From assembly GCA_012103505.1 (NCBI GenBank), contig WLWP01000001.1, positions 4,583,871 to 4,647,870 on the forward strand: 64,000 bases of DNA, in the 5' to 3' direction. Position numbers and translations under genes: made by a program. Each line of letters begins with the position of its first letter. Positions within the stretch are counted from its first letter, which is position 1. The notes beneath the pieces are model-generated. The model was not told the origin of the DNA and did no database searches. It was given only the letters and a program-made list of their open reading frames with translations. Below are positions 42,645 to 50,631 of this stretch, piece by piece. This DNA is from Pseudomonadales bacterium (GTDB lineage Bacteria; Pseudomonadota; Gammaproteobacteria; Pseudomonadales; Azotimanducaceae).

Positions 42645-42985
42645 GGATGTCCGATTCTGGCCGAAAGCGGAAGTAGAAGCCGAGAAATTTGACCGTCTGC
42701 TTCGTGCTGCGGGCTCAATGGGTCGATGCAACACCTGCCCGATCTGCTTCAATAGAGAGAAGAGATCGGATGAATCCCCTATACGTGAGGCTATCGGAGG
42801 AACGGAAGCTTCGTGGCCCTGAAAGCCAGCGGAGTCGCGGAAGTTGCTCAGGTGTGAGACCCGGCGAACTCTCTTGTATCCTCGACCAGTCAAGTCTCCA
42901 CGCAGGCCCATCTAGTGCAGGATGTAGAAGAGTGTTGCGCTGACCGGTTGAATCGGCAGCCCCATAGCAGACGAACGAGTTATCA
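42645..42985 (+). repeat. Type B repeat interrupted by an IS30-like element
   Basis: A type B unit begins GATGTCCGATTCTGGCCGAAAGCGGAAGTAG and reaches GACCGTCTGCTTCG, then a 253-bp element intervenes (listed separately), and the unit resumes with CCCATAGCAGACGAACG. Lies 30 bp upstream of QxRQ copy e. Confidence 0.8.
42707..42959. mobile_element. 253-bp IS30-like deletion element (copy 1)
   Basis: Ends are inverted repeats: CTGCGGGCTCAATGGGTCGA on the left and, reading inward on the minus strand, CTGCCGATTCAACCGGTCAG on the right, both continuing to GCAACAC (20 of 28 positions alike). The right end closely resembles what I remember of IS30-family termini (GATTCAAnnGGTCAnCGCAACA). The interior has no transposase. 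A second copy of equal length and a few mismatches is at 49713-49965. Confidence 0.7.
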
Positions 42986-43015
42986 CTGATACTCAGCAGT
43001 TTGTTGGGGAACTAG

Positions 43016-43552
43016 ATGAACTGGGATGCGATTGGCGCGGTTGGGGAGATTCTCGGGGCCATAACGGTGGTAGCGACATTATTCTATCTGTCGCGACAAA
43101 TAAGACAAAATTCGGCGTCACTCGACCGTGCAAACGACTATGCTCAGGCGAGTTCCATCCACGAGTCAAACGCACTGTACGCACAAGTACATTCAGTAAT
43201 AGTCCAAGATTCTCAGATGGCGGCAATCTACCAAAAGGCACTGGACGGCGCAGAGTTGGACGACGTTGAAGCCACTCGCTTTGCCACATTCATCAAAACG
43301 TATCTGGTCTGGGCTGAAGACCTATTTCATCAGCAGGAAGTCCAGCTTGGCTTCGCCATGGTAGGCGATACAGAAGATCTTTTAAGAACTATTGGTCCTT
43401 ACATCCGCAAGCTCATGGATACCCGAGCCGGAAAACACTGGTGGAAAACCGACGCCCAATATCACTTCAGCCCCGCGTTCTACAAAATCCTAGTGCAGAT
43501 CGTCGAAACAGATACATGGGTGGTGGAAACCACCGGAACCAACTCCAACTAA
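43016..43552 (+). CDS. QxRQ-family membrane protein (copy e)
   Basis: 178 residues. Opens M-N-W-D-A-I-G-A-V-G-E like copies c and i; helix to ~27, then R-Q-I-R-Q-N (27-32). Second half retains G-K-H-W-W-K-T and F-S-P-A-F, but the G-x-x-D turn is weak. Upstream is the composite type B/IS30-like unit, downstream the type E unit. Function unknown. Confidence 0.78.
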   Translation: MNWDAIGAVGEILGAITVVATLFYLSRQIRQNSASLDRANDYAQASSIHESNALYAQVHSVIVQDSQMAAIYQKALDGAELDDVEATRFATFIKTYLVWAEDLFHQQEVQLGFAMVGDTEDLLRTIGPYIRKLMDTRAGKHWWKTDAQYHFSPAFYKILVQIVETDTWVVETTGTNSN

Positions 43553-43600
43553 CTGCTTTCTGTCAGCGTTGAAATTCGATGCATCCCGCGCTTGTTGAAA

Positions 43601-43750
43601 TTCGGCTCCTGGCCGATGGTACGCGATGATTACGGAGGCTTGAATGTCGGCTTTGGAGAAAGCTGAGGGTGGATTGTGATCTAATTCACACGAAAGGTGG
43701 AAGCCGACGTTCAGGCGTGAGGAGCGAAGGTCTCGAACCGACCCGAAGTG
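43601..43750 (+). repeat. Dispersed repeat, type E (long interior)
   Basis: Left end TTCGGCTCCTGGCCGATGG, interior with TGAATGTCGGCTTTGGAGAAAGC and GGTGGAAGCCGACGTTCAGG, right end GAACCGACCCGAAG. The interior TCGGCTTTGGAGAAA recurs as GCGGCTTTGGAGAAA in the unit at 47529. Confidence 0.65.
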
Positions 43751-43829
43751 ATCTGAGGTCAGTAGCAACGCGCGGGGACGTTTTAGATATGATGGCTGGT
43801 CAAAATTGCGCTTCTCCTTGGGAAAACAT

Positions 43830-44564
43830 GTGAACGAACGTTCGACTACGGGTCTGATTGGACAATCCTTTGCAATTGTTGCGAGTATCCTACTTGCATT
43901 CGCAATTGATGCCTGGTGGGAGGATTACAAAGAACAGGAGGAGATCAGAAGTCTGCTCGAAGGATTGGTTATCGAGATCGAAGGCAATCTAAGAACGCTC
44001 GAAACCGAAATGTTGTTTCACCGAGCCAAGTCTAAGTCTGCAGTTGAAATCCTACAGATGATGGAAACTGAGCTTGGCGAGGTTAATCCGCTTAGATTGG
44101 ATGAATTGATCAACGACATTATGTGGTGGAGTGGAACTGATTTTGCCACCGGGACACTCGACTCAATCGTTAACAGTGGCGGGCTTAAATGGGTAGAACC
44201 GATCGAACTCAGGTCTCAGCTGTCATCGTGGAAAGACAAGTTGGAACTATTCAAGAAGTACGAGCAACAAGACTGGGACACATATCACGACAAACTCTTG
44301 CCGTTCTTGGCACTCAATTCCAACCTAGCACAACTAGGTGCTGCCGCCGACGGTCGTCCAGGCATGACTCGCTCGTACGAGGGGGTGTATCGTCAAGTAC
44401 CCGATACGGAGATGGTCAACCATAAGGTGCTTCTTCAAAACCAAGAGTTTCACTCCTTAGTGATTATTACGAACTGGGATCAAGGAGACTTTGAAGCGTC
44501 CGTTCCTGAAATCTTAGAACATGGTAGAGAGTTGCTGCGATTAACTAAGTCTGTGGTTGATTAG
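43830..44564 (+). CDS. DUF6090-like membrane-anchored protein
   Basis: 244 residues from GTG 43830 (TGGGA 8 nt upstream; TTG 43806 also in frame). One N-terminal helix (about 7-27, I-G-Q-S-F-A-I-V-A-S-I-L-L-A-F-A-I-D-A-W-W) followed by a long helical soluble domain with E-I-E-G-N-L and coiled-coil character. Layout matches DUF6090-type proteins (helix ending D-x-W). It is not a QxRQ member, but shares the one-helix-plus-helical-domain plan and repeat-flanked setting. Confidence 0.6.
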   Translation: MNERSTTGLIGQSFAIVASILLAFAIDAWWEDYKEQEEIRSLLEGLVIEIEGNLRTLETEMLFHRAKSKSAVEILQMMETELGEVNPLRLDELINDIMWWSGTDFATGTLDSIVNSGGLKWVEPIELRSQLSSWKDKLELFKKYEQQDWDTYHDKLLPFLALNSNLAQLGAAADGRPGMTRSYEGVYRQVPDTEMVNHKVLLQNQEFHSLVIITNWDQGDFEASVPEILEHGRELLRLTKSVVD

Positions 44565-44635
44565 GGCCGTGCCATCTGAAGAAGCGTCTTCGATTAGTCG
44601 GAATTCGACTCTCGGGCTGCCTAATGGAGTTTCTG

Positions 44636-44690
44636 TAGTCCACAGCCGAAAGCTGCTTATTGCGCTGCACAACGGCATCTCCGTTCTTTA
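44636..44690 (+). repeat. Degenerate type A repeat
   Basis: GTAGTCCACAGCCGAAAGCTGC then TTGCGCTGCACAACGGCATC, with the second direct copy and right end missing. Overlaps the end of the molybdopterin-protein gene. Confidence 0.55.
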
Positions 44691-45374
44691 GCTCTGGGTG
44701 TACGAGTCGAGCGCGGTTTGAAATTGACCGATAGTTTGCTTTACCGGCGGTCGGTATAGATACCGCAATAACAATCCCGGCAACTGTCCGCGCTCTTCAT
44801 ACGCGACGCGCGCGCGCGGGTGATCCATGAATCTAGGTGACGCCGGTTTAAACGCTCGAGAATCTGTCCAGAACTCAATGGACGCAAGATGCTTCGGGTT
44901 CTTAAATCCGTAGTGCGCTGGTGCGACTAAGCGGATGGGACTGCCATGCGCGATATCCAAGGGCTCTCCATCCAGCTGATCGGCAAGCAAAACGTCTGGT
45001 TTCAGCAGGTCTTTAAGTAGAAGGGACGATCGGTAACCATCTTGGCACCGAAAAACACAACAATCTGCGCCTTCTTTAGGACCCGCTGGGTGTACGAATT
45101 GTTGATAAAAGTCCTCGAACCGAAAGCCACCCCATACGAGATTTCGCTTGGTCCACGTGGTTACGCAGTGGAAGTCGCTGGTTAGCTCAACACGTTCCAA
45201 AGTCACTAGATCGGACGAGTCAATAGTCGGTGTTTGGTCAGTATCTCCGCCGATGGAGATCGAGATTTCGTGGTGGCTCGGAAAGCGCGAAGCGAATTGC
45301 GAAAGGCCAAAACGCGGAAAAATATCTAACTCACGTTGTCCGGGTGGAAGTGCTGGAGGTGGCTTGGTAGTCAT
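44688..45374 (-). CDS. Sulfite oxidase-like molybdopterin-dependent oxidoreductase
   Basis: 228 residues. The domain is recognised from D-F-H-C-V-T-T-W (molybdenum-ligating Cys in the sulfite-oxidase position), R-C-Q-D-G-Y and L-A-D-Q-L-D-G-E-P-L followed by G-S-P-I-R-L-V-A-P-A-H-Y-G-F-K-N-P-K. No Tat signal is visible, so the enzyme would be cytoplasmic or exported by another route. Overlaps the TetR gene by 4 bp (ATGA), so it belongs to that operon. Confidence 0.85.
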   Translation of the reverse strand: MTTKPPPALPPGQRELDIFPRFGLSQFASRFPSHHEISISIGGDTDQTPTIDSSDLVTLERVELTSDFHCVTTWTKRNLVWGGFRFEDFYQQFVHPAGPKEGADCCVFRCQDGYRSSLLLKDLLKPDVLLADQLDGEPLDIAHGSPIRLVAPAHYGFKNPKHLASIEFWTDSRAFKPASPRFMDHPRARVAYEERGQLPGLLLRYLYRPPVKQTIGQFQTALDSYTQS

Positions 45375-45925
45375 TTGTCAATTTCATGGATGATGAGTTT
45401 CAGGGTTGAGCGGACGAAAGCCTTTGAAGCAGGTGGGTTACCGGCCACCCGCCAGGTGTATTCACCGATCAACGCACGATAGATGAGTTCTGCACGATGC
45501 TTCGCATTAGGCACAGAGAGGTCGTCGAGCAAACTCCGCACATAGGCCAGACGACGTTTATCGACGCGGATAAGCGTCTCAGCGGCTGTCGAATCGGTAC
45601 TTGCCCAAGCGCGGAGTTTGGCATCGAGCTGAGCTTCTTCGAGTTGTGCGTTGCTAAACGTGAGTTCACACAGCGCGTACAAACGTGCTCGTGCGTCTGG
45701 ACCGACCGCCTGCACCTGCTCAATGATGCGCGAGGTGCCGATTTCTTCCCAGTAATCCAACATGTCGTGCAGCAGGCTTTGGCGATTTGCAAAGTGCCAA
45801 TAAAAACTGCCCTTAGTGACGTTGAGATCAGCCGCAAGTTTTTCTACACGAACGTTTTCGATGCCACCGCGCTGAAACGCCTTAAAGGCCTGCTTAATCC
45901 ATTCTTGCGATCCTAATCGAGTCAT
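45371..45925 (-). CDS. TetR-family repressor
   Basis: 184 residues from ATG 45925; the frame extends to 46033 across the operators, which is not credible. Helix-turn-helix: G-I-E-N-V-R-V-E-K-L-A-A-D-L-N-V-T-K-G-S-F-Y-W-H-F. C-terminal ligand domain. Two palindromes lie in the divergent spacer, so it should control both itself plus the molybdopterin enzyme and the DUF3995 gene. Confidence 0.9.
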   Translation of the reverse strand: MTRLGSQEWIKQAFKAFQRGGIENVRVEKLAADLNVTKGSFYWHFANRQSLLHDMLDYWEEIGTSRIIEQVQAVGPDARARLYALCELTFSNAQLEEAQLDAKLRAWASTDSTAAETLIRVDKRRLAYVRSLLDDLSVPNAKHRAELIYRALIGEYTWRVAGNPPASKAFVRSTLKLIIHEIDK

Positions 45926-45939
45926 GTTGAAAACATACG

Positions 45940-45976
45940 CTACCGTACGGTAGTATTCAACATACGGTACCGTATG
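45940..45976. promoter_or_regulatory. Double TetR operator
   Basis: CTACCGTACGGTAG (45940-45953) and CATACGGTACCGTATG (45961-45976), both perfect palindromes sharing ACCGT/ACGGT half-sites, centres 22 bp apart, between divergent genes. Confidence 0.8.
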
Positions 45977-46008
45977 GTAGCGGGAAAACCGATAAGGAGT
46001 GAAGAACA

Positions 46009-46776
46009 ATGGATGCCAACACAGCCAGCGCAACCGGGTTTTTACTCCTCGCGCTTGGACATTCAGCCCTAGGCGAGGCGAGACTGCTCAAAGATATCTT
46101 GGCTAACTGGTCTAGCGAGACAATGCCACGGTCGTCCGCTGCAGTGATCATTCGAAGCGCCTGGCATGCATTGTCGGTCGCGTGGCTCGGTATGGCGATG
46201 CTTATGCTCGGTCTCCCCACGTGGACCGTCGTAGCAATCGTTGTCGGACTACCTGGCGTCTTTCTATTAGTTTCGGTCCCGACCCATGTGGCGTGGGGGC
46301 TCATGCTTGCAACTGCCATCACCGCCTATCATGCCGAGATCGGAATCGCTGCGACTACACTGCTCCTCATCGCTCGGTGCACGGCGTTTACAGTTCTGCT
46401 AATCGCGATCTGGCACATCTATTGGGCATTGGGGGGACAGCTTTGGCTTAATATTGCGATTCCCAGCGGCGCGGATGGCACTCCGGTATTCAGACCTTCG
46501 AGATGGCTCACCGCTTGCGTAGGTTTGGTGATCTTGGCCAAAGCAGCATTGCTATGGTTTCTGACAATGCAGCCAACACATACGCTCGCGTACTGGCTAG
46601 TCGTTTGCGGCATCCTTGTCTTTGTCGCACGTGCGGTCGGCGACGGCAAATATGTAGGATTTTTCAAAACAGAGCGCGACACGCCGTTCGCGCGTGCGGA
46701 CAGCCGCATATTTACCCCGTTGGTTGTATTGCTGGCTCTAGGGAGTTCATCAGTTCTAGTTGGGGGTGGCACTTAG
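46009..46776 (+). CDS. DUF3995-type membrane protein with extra N-terminal half
   Basis: 255 residues, AAGGAGTGAAG ribosome site. C-terminal half (about 125-250) is the DUF3995 pattern: I-W-H-I-Y-W-A-L-G-G, F-R-P-S-R-W-L-T-A, and R-A-V-G-D-G-K-Y-V-G-F-F-K-T. The N-terminal half has four more helices including A-L-G-H-S-A-L-G-E. Divergent from TetR, so probably induced together with the molybdopterin enzyme. Function unknown. Confidence 0.78.
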   Translation: MDANTASATGFLLLALGHSALGEARLLKDILANWSSETMPRSSAAVIIRSAWHALSVAWLGMAMLMLGLPTWTVVAIVVGLPGVFLLVSVPTHVAWGLMLATAITAYHAEIGIAATTLLLIARCTAFTVLLIAIWHIYWALGGQLWLNIAIPSGADGTPVFRPSRWLTACVGLVILAKAALLWFLTMQPTHTLAYWLVVCGILVFVARAVGDGKYVGFFKTERDTPFARADSRIFTPLVVLLALGSSSVLVGGGT

Positions 46777-46860
46777 TCGCCTTCAGGTTGGCGGGTGTTC
46801 CTCGCCCGCTAAGCCTCAATGCCCCCAAATTGGGGACCGTCATGAGCCTACACTGATTTC

Positions 46861-46958
46861 TGCGTCGGATAATGGAGAACGCTGCCTCTTGCACTGCAAC
46901 ATTGGACAAATTAATGCATTGCACAACGCGAAGGCTAAATTCGACCCATAAGCGACGC
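46861..46958 (+). repeat. Dispersed repeat, diverged type A
   Basis: GCTGCCTCTTGCACTGCAAC, then AATGCATTGCACAACGCG and AAATTCGACCCATAAGCGACG. Left end altered (AATGGAGAACGC in place of TGGCCGAAAGC). Downstream of QxRQ copy f. Confidence 0.8.
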
Positions 46959-46987
46959 TCATACCACCGCTGCAATGAGCAACGCCT

Positions 46988-47443
46988 TTACTGAATCAGC
47001 GAGTTACCGAAGATAACAAAGTTTGGATTGAAGCCACCTACACTACTCTCTTCTTCCCAATACTGGATAATCACTGGCATAGACAGAGCCAATCCAAACT
47101 GCTCAGCGAGCGCATTCCAATACGCATCTTCTAGCCGTCCTTGCTGGTGATGAAGGTATGCTTCTTCATAGACCCGAAAGTATCCGGGAAGTATACGAGT
47201 AACCTGATAGCGTTCAGGATCTGATGGCTTCTGACCCCCGAAAACCACATTGTAGTACATCTCGGAAATTTCGATGGATTCTCGTACTGGATTGGATTGT
47301 TCTCTAAGTGAAGACATAATGCCTTGAGCGACCTCTGCCTGCATTTGATCCGTGTTCTGCTGAATCTCGAATCCTACGAATAGAACGCCAGCTATTACTC
47401 CGATGTTCGCGATCAGCGATAACCATCCATTGAGCCTGTCCAT
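46988..47443 (-). CDS. QxRQ-family membrane protein (copy f)
   Basis: 151 residues, the shortest member. Helix about 7-25 then E-I-Q-Q-N-T (26-31). Second half has Y-L-H-H-Q-Q-G-R-L-E-D-A-Y-W and Y-W-E-E-E-S-S-V-G-G-F-N-P-N-F. A diverged type A unit lies downstream and a type E-like unit upstream. Function unknown. Confidence 0.75.
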   Translation of the reverse strand: MDRLNGWLSLIANIGVIAGVLFVGFEIQQNTDQMQAEVAQGIMSSLREQSNPVRESIEISEMYYNVVFGGQKPSDPERYQVTRILPGYFRVYEEAYLHHQQGRLEDAYWNALAEQFGLALSMPVIIQYWEEESSVGGFNPNFVIFGNSLIQ

Positions 47444-47528
47444 GTCAACTTCCCCCGTTATTAGTTCAGAGTGATGTTTACATACTCAGACTGGCGGCGG
47501 AATTAGAGTTGGCGTTGACCAATTGAGT

Positions 47529-47675
47529 GCAACTGGCCGAATCTTGCCCTCGTTGCAGGTTTCACGAACGGCGGCTTTGGAGAAAACCGGTGTATTTTTG
47601 CATCTACTTCAATCTGCTCGGCATAGCGGATCCTCGATGAACTGGCAGGTACCGCTACTTCCGACCCTTTGTAGA
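47529..47675 (+). repeat. Dispersed repeat, type E-like
   Basis: CAACTGGCCGAATCTTGCCC, interior with GGCGGCTTTGGAGAAAACCG, right end CTACTTCCGACCCTTTG. Located upstream of QxRQ copy f and 27 bp upstream of the gene at 47702. Confidence 0.65.
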
Positions 47676-47701
47676 AAGTTCATATCACGGCACAATGAGC
47701 T

Positions 47702-48244
47702 ATGCACACTAGGCTATTCCACTTCAGCGATGTCGATTCGATAAAAAGTTTCGTGCCTCGACCTGTTCTCGTACCGACGCAAAGATCGGAAGGGCAGGAA
47801 TCGTTGAACAGCCCACTAGTATGGGCAATCGATGAGTGGCATCAACCTATGTACCTATTCCCTCGTGATTGCCCGCGCATCTTGCTTTGGCGCAAAGACG
47901 AAACTACGAAGAAAGACTTGGACTTGTACTTCGGCTCATCTGATGCCCGAATTCTCGCATACGTCGAGGAATCCTGGCGGGCTAAAATCGAATCCGAAAC
48001 CATCTACCGCTACGAACTACCGTCTGAATCGTTCCAGTCACTTGAAGATGCAGGAATGTGGGTCAGCCAGACTGTTGTCGATCCGACTGAGACTGTCGCG
48101 CTGACAGACCTTCCCAGCAGGCTTCGTCGCGAGAGCGTTGAACTTCGAGTGTTGGACGTACTCACCTCTCTGAAGGGTGTCTGGAATACCACTTTACACG
48201 CAAGTGGAATCAGGCTTCGCAATGCAACTAAGTGGGGAGCCTAA
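47702..48244 (+). CDS. DUF6886-like protein
   Basis: 180 residues. The opening L-F-H-F-S-D-V-D-S-I-K-S-F-V-P-R-P and P-L-V-W-A-I-D-E-W-H-Q-P-M-Y-L-F-P-R-D-C-P-R-I are characteristic of a conserved hypothetical family I associate with DUF6886. No membrane helix. Single gene between two repeat units. Biochemical function unknown. Confidence 0.65.
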   Translation: MHTRLFHFSDVDSIKSFVPRPVLVPTQRSEGQESLNSPLVWAIDEWHQPMYLFPRDCPRILLWRKDETTKKDLDLYFGSSDARILAYVEESWRAKIESETIYRYELPSESFQSLEDAGMWVSQTVVDPTETVALTDLPSRLRRESVELRVLDVLTSLKGVWNTTLHASGIRLRNATKWGA

Positions 48245-48257
48245 CCTTGGTTCTACT

Positions 48258-48325
48258 TCCGCTCCTGGCCGTGAACGGAATATGCACTGAACAATGCGAT
48301 TTCCGTAGTCGACCCATTGCGGGCA
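48258..48325 (+). repeat. Dispersed repeat, type C
   Basis: CTCCTGGCCGTGAACGGAAT, TGCACTGAACAATGCGATTT, CCGTAGTCGACCCATTGCGG; nearly identical interior to the unit at 13851, 34 kb away. Abuts the stop codon of QxRQ copy g. Confidence 0.85.
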
Positions 48326-48829
48326 TTAGGATGTCTTGATCCTGGCTATCTCTTCTACAAAACCTCTTCGACCGACCCCCTCAAAATCTAGCTCTGCCCA
48401 CGTATCAGCAAGCACTTTGATTCGCCTCTCCGCATCCGCCCACCCGTCTTCGTCCAGTAGACCAAGTGAGTATTGTGCATGTTGGCTATCGAGCGCGTAG
48501 AGGATCGCGAGGTTGTAGTTCTCGAAGCGTGCCTTTTCAAGCTCGTTCAGACTTCCGACCCCCTCATTTTCCCACTTAAGCCATATCTCTGATAGATCTC
48601 GAGACCTAGCCAATTCGAGCGAAAGCTGAACGATGAGGTCAGTCCGGGAAACGTGATTTTGAGCGAGAGCGATTTCATAATTCTGCTGGGCAACTAGAGT
48701 GTTGGCTTCAGTCGCTTGCTTACTCTGTCTCACTTGGATCGCCAAATAGATAAGTGTGATAAAAACCGCGATTGATCCGAGGAACTCTCCTAAATTGCCG
48801 AGGAGTTCTGATATCTGTAACGGGGTCAT
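48326..48829 (-). CDS. QxRQ-family membrane protein (copy g)
   Basis: 167 residues. N-terminus S-E-L-L-G-N-L-G-E-F then helix and Q-V-R-Q-S (32-36); the first 37 residues nearly match copy b, while the remainder diverges strongly (keeps G-L-L-D-E-D-G-W, lacks the W-W). This contrast suggests selection on, or exchange of, the N-terminal part. Repeats on both sides (C downstream, long unit upstream). Confidence 0.75.
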   Translation of the reverse strand: MTPLQISELLGNLGEFLGSIAVFITLIYLAIQVRQSKQATEANTLVAQQNYEIALAQNHVSRTDLIVQLSLELARSRDLSEIWLKWENEGVGSLNELEKARFENYNLAILYALDSQHAQYSLGLLDEDGWADAERRIKVLADTWAELDFEGVGRRGFVEEIARIKTS

Positions 48830-48875
48830 TCGTGTTTCCTTGATGGGCTAAATAGCAGCGTACAGTAATTGCACT

Positions 48876-49045
48876 GGGTCCGCTTCTGGCCGTCAAGCGC
48901 CTGTCGGGTGCTGAAAATCCCGCGTTTTGAGTGACCGCTATTGAGAAATCAGCTAGGTTTTGTGATTCACTTGGCTAGGTTGGGTTGGGCTAAGCGGACG
49001 GTCGTGGACCACGCTGGGTACTGCCGCTTCCGACCCCAAACTGCT
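48876..49045 (+). repeat. Dispersed repeat with long interior
   Basis: Left end GGTCCGCTTCTGGCCGTCAA, 130-bp unrelated interior, right end CTGCCGCTTCCGACCCCAAA. Lies between the divergent QxRQ copies g and h and must contain their promoters. Confidence 0.65.
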
Positions 49046-49102
49046 GTTCGCTGTTTGGCATCATCTAAGCTAGCCTTCCCTCAATCGTTGTAGGAGGGAA
49101 AC

Positions 49103-49645
49103 ATGGATCATCAAGCGTTTGCCCAGCTCCTGGGCAACTACGGAGAATTTGTAGGTGCAATTGCTGTCGTGGCGACTCTTGTTTACGCAGTGCAAGTTCG
49201 GCATAGCAAAGACTCACTAGAGGCGAACACGGCAGCACTAACGGCACAAACACGTCAAACAGCGATGGAAACCGCTATAGCTTCGTTACACCAGCTAACT
49301 GCGATGCCAGAAATTGCAATCGCTTTGAGTGGGGCAAAACCCCTGACAGATTTGGAAAACGCTCAGCTCGACAGCTTTCTGGCCGCATTGATGCGAGGCA
49401 GTGAGTTTTCCTGGTTGCAACACGAATCAGGGGCAATAGACGAATCACAATGGGAAACGGACGTAACTGTAATACGGGTGTATATGGACAGTTTTTTGAT
49501 ACGCCAGTGGTGGGAAAAACTTGGTTGTGACTATTCGGGCTCCGGGTTTGTAGACTTTGTCGACAAGTTGTTAGCCGAGACTGAGCCTACAAACAGACTG
49601 TGGGAAATGTCTACGAGATGGTCAGAAATAGAGGGTCGAAAATAA
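49103..49645 (+). CDS. QxRQ-family membrane protein (copy h)
   Basis: 180 residues, GGAGGG ribosome site. Opens Q-L-L-G-N-Y-G-E-F; helix then Q-V-R-H-S (31-35), with one residue fewer in the helix than its relatives. Second half is canonical: F-S-W-L-Q-H-E-S-G-A-I-D-E-S-Q-W and R-Q-W-W-E-K-L, then G-F-V-D-F-V-D-K-L-L. Divergent from copy g. Confidence 0.78.
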   Translation: MDHQAFAQLLGNYGEFVGAIAVVATLVYAVQVRHSKDSLEANTAALTAQTRQTAMETAIASLHQLTAMPEIAIALSGAKPLTDLENAQLDSFLAALMRGSEFSWLQHESGAIDESQWETDVTVIRVYMDSFLIRQWWEKLGCDYSGSGFVDFVDKLLAETEPTNRLWEMSTRWSEIEGRK

Positions 49646-49647
49646 TT

Positions 49648-49985
49648 ACGAACGGCGGCTTGTGGCCGAAAGCTGCCTTCTGGAAATAGTTTTTGATTAG
49701 GTCCGCTAACGACTGCGGGCTCAATGGGTCGATGCAACACGTGCCCGATCTGCTTCAATAGAGAGAAGAGATCGGATTAATCCCCAATACGTGAGGCTAT
49801 CGGAGGAACGGAAGCTTCGTGGCCCTAAAAGCCAGCGGAGTCGCGGAAGTTGCTCAGGTGTGAGACCCGGCGAACTCTCTTGTATCCTCGACCAGTCAAG
49901 TCTCCACGCAGGCCCATCTAGTGCAGGATGTAGAAGAGTGTTGCGCTGACCGGTTGAATCGGCAACCCATAGCCGACAGGCTGCT
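49648..49985 (+). repeat. Type A-like repeat interrupted by an IS30-like element
   Basis: Begins AACGGCGGCTTGTGGCCGAAAGCTGCC directly after copy h, runs into the second 253-bp element, and resumes CCCATAGCCGACAGG. Same nested structure as at 42645. Confidence 0.8.
49713..49965. mobile_element. 253-bp IS30-like deletion element (copy 2)
   Basis: Same length and almost the same sequence as 42707-42959 (single-base differences such as ACACGTGCC versus ACACCTGCC and GATTAAT versus GATGAAT). Terminal inverted repeats as in copy 1. Lies 54 bp upstream of QxRQ copy i. Confidence 0.7.
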
Positions 49986-50019
49986 CATCACTCATAATTC
50001 GAGTTTTTTAGGGAAATAG

Positions 50020-50535
50020 ATGAATTGGGATGCGATTGGTGCCATAGGAGAGTTAATTAGCGCGGTTGCTGTCATGATTACGCTTGTCTATTTAACGTTA
50101 CAGGTACGGCAGAGCAACCGGCTAATGCAAGCGCAACATCGAGAAACAAATCGAAACGCGGTTATTCAGACTTACGACCCCATAGTCCGTGATAAGCAGT
50201 TCGCTGATCTTATCGAGCTGAGTCGTGAAGGTATCAGTGCCCTAGATTCATCGGACCAACGGCGCGTTTTTGAACAGACGAGAAATGAACTTCTATTGGC
50301 TCAATCCCAATTTGTTCGAGGGAGCTTGATGGGCGATTCGCGCGCTGCAAAAATCGGTGTCGGATTAGCCCACCGAGCAATCGCGACCCATCCTGTTGCT
50401 CGTCGCCTCTGGGATGACGTTGAATGGGATGGAGACTTTGCACTTGCTGTTAACGAGTTACTTGACGCCAATGAGCCAATCCAAAACCAATGGAGGGTTT
50501 ATAGTGGTGAAATCCAAGAAGAACATCGATTCTAA
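50020..50535 (+). CDS. QxRQ-family membrane protein (copy i)
   Basis: 171 residues. Opens M-N-W-D-A-I-G-A-I-G-E; helix then Q-V-R-Q-S (28-32). Second half lacks the usual W-W, having R-R-L-W-D-D-V-E-W instead. The conserved start of copies c, e and i extends to DNA level for the first ~16 bases. Repeat units on both sides. Confidence 0.78.
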   Translation: MNWDAIGAIGELISAVAVMITLVYLTLQVRQSNRLMQAQHRETNRNAVIQTYDPIVRDKQFADLIELSREGISALDSSDQRRVFEQTRNELLLAQSQFVRGSLMGDSRAAKIGVGLAHRAIATHPVARRLWDDVEWDGDFALAVNELLDANEPIQNQWRVYSGEIQEEHRF

Positions 50536-50544
50536 TTGAAAAAC

Positions 50545-50631
50545 TAACGACTCTTTCTGGCCGAAAGCGGAAGTAGAATCAGACCAATCTGACCGTCTGC
50601 TTCCGACCCGAAGGAGACGTTCATTGATGAG
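50545..50631 (+). repeat. Dispersed repeat, type B
   Basis: TTCTGGCCGAAAGCGGAAGT, AGAATCAGACCAATCTGACC, GTCTGCTTCCGACCCGAAGG, then AGACGTT. The interior TCAGA-CCAA-TCTGA and the flanking GGAAG / CTTCC form a hairpin. Confidence 0.9.

Noticed and set aside
42546..42911. 121-codon minus-strand frame across the 253-bp element
   Set aside because: It has no transposase or other motif and runs out of the element into a type B repeat, so it is not a gene of the element.
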